19,387 nt of DNA from an uncultured Coriobacteriaceae bacterium. Its GTDB lineage: Bacteria; Actinomycetota; Coriobacteriia; Coriobacteriales; Atopobiaceae. Positions 15,420-19,387 of the stretch are shown here, one piece after another. Position numbers and translations under genes: made by a program. Below the pieces are notes generated by a model. The model did not search any database. It worked only from the letters and a program-made list of their open reading frames with translations, and was not told where the DNA came from. Each line of letters starts with the position of its first letter. Position 1 is the stretch's first letter. The stretch is from NCBI GenBank assembly GCA_900551595.1, contig URWR01000012.1, positions 1-19,387 on the forward strand, in the 5' to 3' direction.

Positions 15420-17158
15420 ATCGGAGGCAGGGGATTCTTCGGATATGCACGATAAACAATATCGCGCACCATCAGCTTGGGTTTTGTCCTCCCTTGCCAG
15501 GTCTCATTGGTTGGTTCAAACACCAAATCGACCGCCTCATCGCACTCACTTGCACGCTCAATTTCAGGAGCCCGAAACATGATGGCTGGAACACTATGTA
15601 TACCATCGGAAGCAACGAAGCGTAGATGTTCTCCCGTGCGTCCCACGCGGCTTCGACCGCGCATACATACGCCTGAAACAGCCAAAAGCGGGCGTTTATT
15701 TCCTTGCCCGAATGGCTGAAGCAAATCAAGAGAAGCTATTGAGGAGACCGTAAGCTCTTCTAAGCCAACCACGCAAGCAATCTCACCGCGGGCAATAAAC
15801 TGTTCTTCCGGGAGATGTGCAAGCACTTCCATCAGGCGTAAACGAAAGGCATCAAGCTGTGATGCCTCAACGGTAACGCCTACAGCTCCAGCGTGACCGC
15901 CAAATCGAACGCATAAGTCTGAGCACTGCTCCACAGCATGGAATAGATCAACCGAGCCGACACTTCTTCCAGAGCCTCGTGCAACGCCATCAGAGATAGT
16001 AAAAAGTATGGTTGGGACATGATACTTATTCACAATTCGGCTGGCTACGATGCCTTTTACACCTTCATGCCAGCCCTCGCCTGCAACAACAATAACGCGT
16101 TCATCTGGCGAAAAAGTTGCCTCAACTTTTGCCATTGCTTCTTCAGCGAGCTGAGACTCTATCTCACGACGTTCACGATTGGTTTGTTCAAGGGCACCAG
16201 CAAGCTCTGCGGCAACTGCTGGATCGCTTGCCAATAAAAGATGCAATGCCACATCGGTTGTACCCATACGCCCTGCTGCGTTGAGTCGAGGGACAAGGGA
16301 GAACGGCAACGAATCAGCCGTGATTTCGGCAAGATCAACACCAGCAACCGCAGCAAGCGCTACAAGACCTGGACGGGTTGTGGTCCTTAGTCGCTCTATA
16401 CCATCGGCAACAAGGGCACGATTCTCTCGTGTGAGCGGCATCATGTCAGAAATAGTGCCCAAAGCAGCAATTTCTGTATAATCCCGCCAAAGATTGGGCT
16501 TCCCCAGGCGTTTTCCAAGCTCACAAACGAGTTTTAAAGCAACTCCAGCTCCGGCAAGATCGTGAGAAGGGCCTTCTGCAACAAGTTTAGGATCTGCAAC
16601 AGGTACTCCAGTTGGTACCAAATCTGCAGGTTCATGGTGATCGGTTACGACAACATCAACATGATGCTCTAAAAGCCATCGCACCTCTTCTGCAGAAGCG
16701 ATGCCATTATCAACCGTCACAATAAGATCGGGAGTTCCATCTTCCATAACACGCGTCAAAGCATCTTGAGAAAGGCCGTATCCCTCACCAAAGCGATGAG
16801 GAATATAGGGACGCACTACCGAAGCTCCCAACTCACCAAAAGCAAGGGTTAAAAGGCATGTGGATGTCATGCCATCCACATCAAAATCACCAAAAACAGC
16901 AATGGTTTCCGCCCGTAAGATCGCTTGCTCCAGTCTATCAGCGGCAGCCATAAGACCGGGAATGAGCTGAGGATCTGCCCAATCACGCTCGAGTGAGGGA
17001 TGCAGAAAGAACTTGGCTTCTTCAATGCTCTGTATACCACGCGCCGCCATGACACGAGCAGCAAGGGCAGGAACCCCCAATTCGACCTCAAACTGATGTT
17101 CAAGATCTTCATGAGAGGTCAGCACTTCCCACCGTTTACTTGTTGCAAGACCCGTCAC
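15221..17158 (-). CDS. recJ: Single-stranded-DNA-specific exonuclease RecJ (3' end frameshifted)
   Basis: RecJ is a 5'-3' exonuclease on single-stranded DNA in recombination and repair. Of the 645 codons, about 574 are convincing: DHH-domain motifs FGDFDVDGMTS (89-99), VTVDNGIA (147-154), VTDHHEP (171-177) and LGTISDMMPL (233-242), the DHHA1 domain with EGWHEGVKGIVASRI (361-375) and RFGGHAGAVG (418-427), and an OB fold ending KPKLMVRDIVYRAY (559-572). From about residue 575 the frame turns into a Leu/Pro/Ser-rich sequence (PLPPIWLTNSLLLP) that is an out-of-frame reading of the helicase start, and it stops at 15221 by chance. Start GTG 17158 has GGGGAG seven bases upstream. It lies 22 bases after secDF, as part of the same transcription unit. 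Confidence 0.9.
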   Translation of the reverse strand: MTGLATSKRWEVLTSHEDLEHQFEVELGVPALAARVMAARGIQSIEEAKFFLHPSLERDWADPQLIPGLMAAADRLEQAILRAETIAVFGDFDVDGMTSTCLLTLAFGELGASVVRPYIPHRFGEGYGLSQDALTRVMEDGTPDLIVTVDNGIASAEEVRWLLEHHVDVVVTDHHEPADLVPTGVPVADPKLVAEGPSHDLAGAGVALKLVCELGKRLGKPNLWRDYTEIAALGTISDMMPLTRENRALVADGIERLRTTTRPGLVALAAVAGVDLAEITADSLPFSLVPRLNAAGRMGTTDVALHLLLASDPAVAAELAGALEQTNRERREIESQLAEEAMAKVEATFSPDERVIVVAGEGWHEGVKGIVASRIVNKYHVPTILFTISDGVARGSGRSVGSVDLFHAVEQCSDLCVRFGGHAGAVGVTVEASQLDAFRLRLMEVLAHLPEEQFIARGEIACVVGLEELTVSSIASLDLLQPFGQGNKRPLLAVSGVCMRGRSRVGRTGEHLRFVASDGIHSVPAIMFRAPEIERASECDEAVDLVFEPTNETWQGRTKPKLMVRDIVYRAYPKNPLPPIWLTNSLLLPMPRLWRVCFPMKQGIMPLKLLSSLPSCLPMILIKRSVMRCSAVLLRYLHSNVRWNF

Positions 17159-17180
17159 CGCGAACTCCCCTTAGGTAAAA

Positions 17181-19313
17181 CTACCTGTCTTGGCGGGTCT
17201 GACGACGTTCAGCTGTAGCCCATTGAGATTCTTTCATTTTCCAAAATCCCATAAGAGGCAGTGTTACGCCAAGCACCGCATATATACCAACAAGAGAACC
17301 AATGATGCTCATGGCAGCCAAGGTAAATAATGTCGCACCAGTAGCCACCAAAAGCGCTATCGACATTACTATCACGGCAACAAGAGATACCGTTAGAGCG
17401 GGACTACAGAACCTGGTCGAATTTGCCACTTTTCTCCAAAGAGAAATCTTTGGTGCACCAGCTTTCTTGTTGCCTTTTCGCTCTGACGCAAGATCGTCGT
17501 TGACTCGACGCATAACCGACCAATTACACCAGAGCGACCAAGCAAAACTAAAAAGCAAGCCACCTGCTAATTGATCAGTAATCGTGGTATTGAGCAAGGA
17601 GCTCATTCCCAGAACGACAACGACTGAAAAGACGATGCCCACAAGAGCTGAGAGGGCAATTTTTAGATCAAGACGTAATGCCATTACCATGCAGTAGATA
17701 AGTAAACCGACCAGCAGAGCAATCCCAAGTACAGGTGTCGCAAGCACCGACTCTCCAAGTGACACAACAAGTTCGCTCTTAACAGCACAGCCTGCAATGG
17801 CAACTACACAAAGAGCCAGAGAAAGCACTGTTAGCTGTTTTGCGTGATAGGTAGCAGTTGAAGAAGAGTCCTCATAAGAATCGACCGACTTACTTGGTAT
17901 CTTGACTCCCCAAAGATGAGCATGTTCTGACATGGATTTTACTGCCACTATTTGTAGCAACGGCTTCTCAAACAGCAGCAACGCAACGAACGCTCCGACA
18001 GTTCCCACCACGGCAGAAAGAGCAAATTCACGGACACTGCCAGTTGTTACCACCGAAGGAATGAAAAATGTTACAAGCAATACGAGATATGTCTCTATGA
18101 GGCCAACACTCACATGAGAAAGCCCGGTCGTAGACGACGTACGCAACGAACGACCTTGCCTGACCTTTTCAAGAAAGCCTCCAAGCAAAAGAAGTGACCC
18201 AGCACTCGTTATAAGAGCTGTAAGAGCCGCACCTGCCAACGCCGGTAACGTTACGAGCAATACATCCGCTCTTGAAAGAGCTGCACTCCCGCCAATCCAT
18301 ACGAGGAGAGAGACGAGAACTGAACCTAGCACCAACAAAGCAAGACCGCGATAGCACACCAGCAACAGAATGGTTACCAGTATTGCAGCCACTGCAAGAG
18401 CGTAGGCACCCTGCGTGAGCGCCTCTCGTCCAAGCAGCGGTCCTTCTACGACACTTTGCATGAACATAAGACTTACTGGCAGCGAGCCAGAAGAAACAAT
18501 CATCTCAATGGAGCGAGCTTGATCCTCAGTAAACCCTCCTGAAAACGAAACATCGCCTTCAGTAATAGCTTCCTGAACTGCCGGAGCAGAAATAACCTTT
18601 CCATCGAGCACAACGGCAAGCTGGCCACCTGAAGCCGCCAAATCCTCAGTTACTTCGGCAAGAACAGCAGCACCTTCATCATTAAAGGAAAGATTGATTA
18701 CCCAAAAAGGCGTACCACTGATCGTTGTTTGTGTAGCTGATGCTGATGTAACAGCGGAACCATCCAAAAATGGCGTGTAGGTATCCTGCTCAAGTGGAAC
18801 ATTCGTCTGTCCAGCATTGATGCGTGCCCGTGCATCAGCATCACCAATATCATCCATTCGGACAAATTCAAGCTTTCCAGATTGAGCCAGCTCTTCTCCA
18901 AGCTGTTGGGCATCCACCGTGGTACCAGGAATTTGAGCCGTTATCGTTGTACCATCTGCCTGAACTCGAACATCAGAAAAGCCAAGATCTTGTAAGCGCA
19001 TTTTGAGCGTAGCTACGGTAGTAGTTAGCTCGTCCTCTGTGGGTGTGGAACCGTCGGCCTTACTAGCAGAGAACGTCAACGAAGTGCCTGAACTTACGTC
19101 CAACCCACGAGAAAGTGTTGTGTTTATAGGAAAACTCACAACAAGAGCTATTGCCAGAATTACCACAAGACCAGCAAGCGCATACAGCGCTTGATGTACA
19201 TCGGCAGAAGATTTCTTGGACGATTTGCCTGATGTCTGTGACCATCGATCAAGGCCTGTTGGCTCATCTGAACATTTACTTTTGGTACGCGATTGCGCTC
19301 TCTTAGCCGTCAT
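17181..19313 (-). CDS. secD: Divergent SecDF, protein translocase accessory subunit
   Basis: The 710-residue fused SecD-SecF membrane protein normally helps SecYEG pull secreted proteins outward using the proton gradient. The SecD half is recognisable: a first helix at ~42-62, a periplasmic domain with TLKMRLQDLGFSDVRVQ and GGQLAVVLDGKVISAPAVQE (229-248), then FSGGFTEDQARSIEMIVSSG and helices from ~300. The usual GGxDLxGG motif is reduced to LDVSSG, and the TM4 motif with the proton-carrying Asp is replaced by ALITSAGSLLLLGGF. In the SecF half (from ~492) the ~120-residue periplasmic domain is missing and the SxNDTIVVxDR block reads SLWCNWSVMRR. The N-terminus has a basic cytoplasmic tail. 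ATG 19313 has AAAGGAGG seven bases upstream. Identity is supported by the SecD domain and by the recJ-rel neighbourhood. Confidence 0.82.
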   Translation of the reverse strand: MTAKRAQSRTKSKCSDEPTGLDRWSQTSGKSSKKSSADVHQALYALAGLVVILAIALVVSFPINTTLSRGLDVSSGTSLTFSASKADGSTPTEDELTTTVATLKMRLQDLGFSDVRVQADGTTITAQIPGTTVDAQQLGEELAQSGKLEFVRMDDIGDADARARINAGQTNVPLEQDTYTPFLDGSAVTSASATQTTISGTPFWVINLSFNDEGAAVLAEVTEDLAASGGQLAVVLDGKVISAPAVQEAITEGDVSFSGGFTEDQARSIEMIVSSGSLPVSLMFMQSVVEGPLLGREALTQGAYALAVAAILVTILLLVCYRGLALLVLGSVLVSLLVWIGGSAALSRADVLLVTLPALAGAALTALITSAGSLLLLGGFLEKVRQGRSLRTSSTTGLSHVSVGLIETYLVLLVTFFIPSVVTTGSVREFALSAVVGTVGAFVALLLFEKPLLQIVAVKSMSEHAHLWGVKIPSKSVDSYEDSSSTATYHAKQLTVLSLALCVVAIAGCAVKSELVVSLGESVLATPVLGIALLVGLLIYCMVMALRLDLKIALSALVGIVFSVVVVLGMSSLLNTTITDQLAGGLLFSFAWSLWCNWSVMRRVNDDLASERKGNKKAGAPKISLWRKVANSTRFCSPALTVSLVAVIVMSIALLVATGATLFTLAAMSIIGSLVGIYAVLGVTLPLMGFWKMKESQWATAERRQTRQDR

Positions 19314-19340
19314 GGGAGCGCCTCCTTTTTTTCATTGCAC

Positions 19341-19365
19341 GTGCGAGGCGATACTCGCCTCGCAC
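19341..19365 (-). other. Perfect hairpin upstream of secDF
   Basis: GTGCGAGGCG (19341-19350) pairs perfectly with CGCCTCGCAC (19356-19365) around a 5-base loop. On the minus strand it ends 27 bases before the secDF start and no U run follows, so it may be an intercistronic processing or stabilising stem after a gene beyond the right edge (yajC is the usual neighbour). It could also be a weak terminator of that gene. Confidence 0.45.
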
Positions 19366-19387
19366 AGGGATAATTCATACACAGGAC

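Noticed and set aside
15481..15500. A AAA CCC run in recJ as a programmed -1 slippery site for the helicase
   Set aside because: It is not a true X XXY YYZ heptamer, and shifting here would remove the conserved end of the RecJ OB fold (PKLMVRDIVYRAY), so the shift must be later.

Overview
The window looks like a chromosomal segment of a low-to-mid GC actinobacterium of the class Coriobacteriia, most likely family Atopobiaceae (Atopobium/Lancefieldella/Olsenella type). This placement is inferred from gene content and protein style (anaerobic flavoprotein oxidoreductase, secDF-recJ-rel cluster, infC-rpmI-rplT operon, roughly even base composition), not from a database search. Nearly everything is housekeeping. 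I see no phage, insertion sequence, CRISPR array or plasmid feature.

Layout. 1-1058 (-): 5' part of a FAD-dependent oxidoreductase that runs off the left edge. 1059-1370: divergent regulatory gap. 1371-2669 (+): polyprenyl-phosphate GlcNAc-1-phosphate transferase (WecA/TagO type) for cell-envelope glycopolymers. 2787-3560 (-): short-chain dehydrogenase. 3755-6032 (-): polar amino acid ABC importer, transcribed binding protein, permease, ATPase, with a hairpin after the binding-protein gene. 6260-7473 (-): infC-rpmI-rplT with a long structured leader upstream (7474-7681). 7834-8640 (+): zinc-ribbon membrane protein, divergent from infC. 8755-9057 (-): lone PTS IIB protein. 9296-9382 (+): tRNA-Leu(CAA). 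9383-10585 (-): class I/II aminotransferase whose stop codon touches the tRNA 3' end. 10761-19313 (-): one long cluster transcribed secDF, recJ, RecQ-like helicase, rel, MBL-fold hydrolase.

The secDF-recJ-...-rel-hydrolase order resembles the conserved secDF-recJ-apt-relA neighbourhood of other Gram-positive bacteria, but apt is absent and a helicase sits in its place. The helicase shows no ribosome binding site. Its frame is open well upstream into the 3' end of recJ, and the last ~70 codons of the recJ frame read like out-of-frame translation of the helicase. The simplest reading is one RecJ-helicase fusion gene of about 1110 codons split by a single-base frameshift near 15430-15440.

The most interesting points are: (1) this split RecJ-helicase fusion; (2) a SecDF that lacks the usual charged membrane motifs in both halves and the periplasmic domain of the SecF half; (3) infC without any AUG, GUG or UUG start, probably starting at AUA, behind a leader with a near-leaderless 23-codon peptide and an intrinsic terminator; and (4) an aminotransferase gene that ends exactly where the opposing tRNA gene ends.
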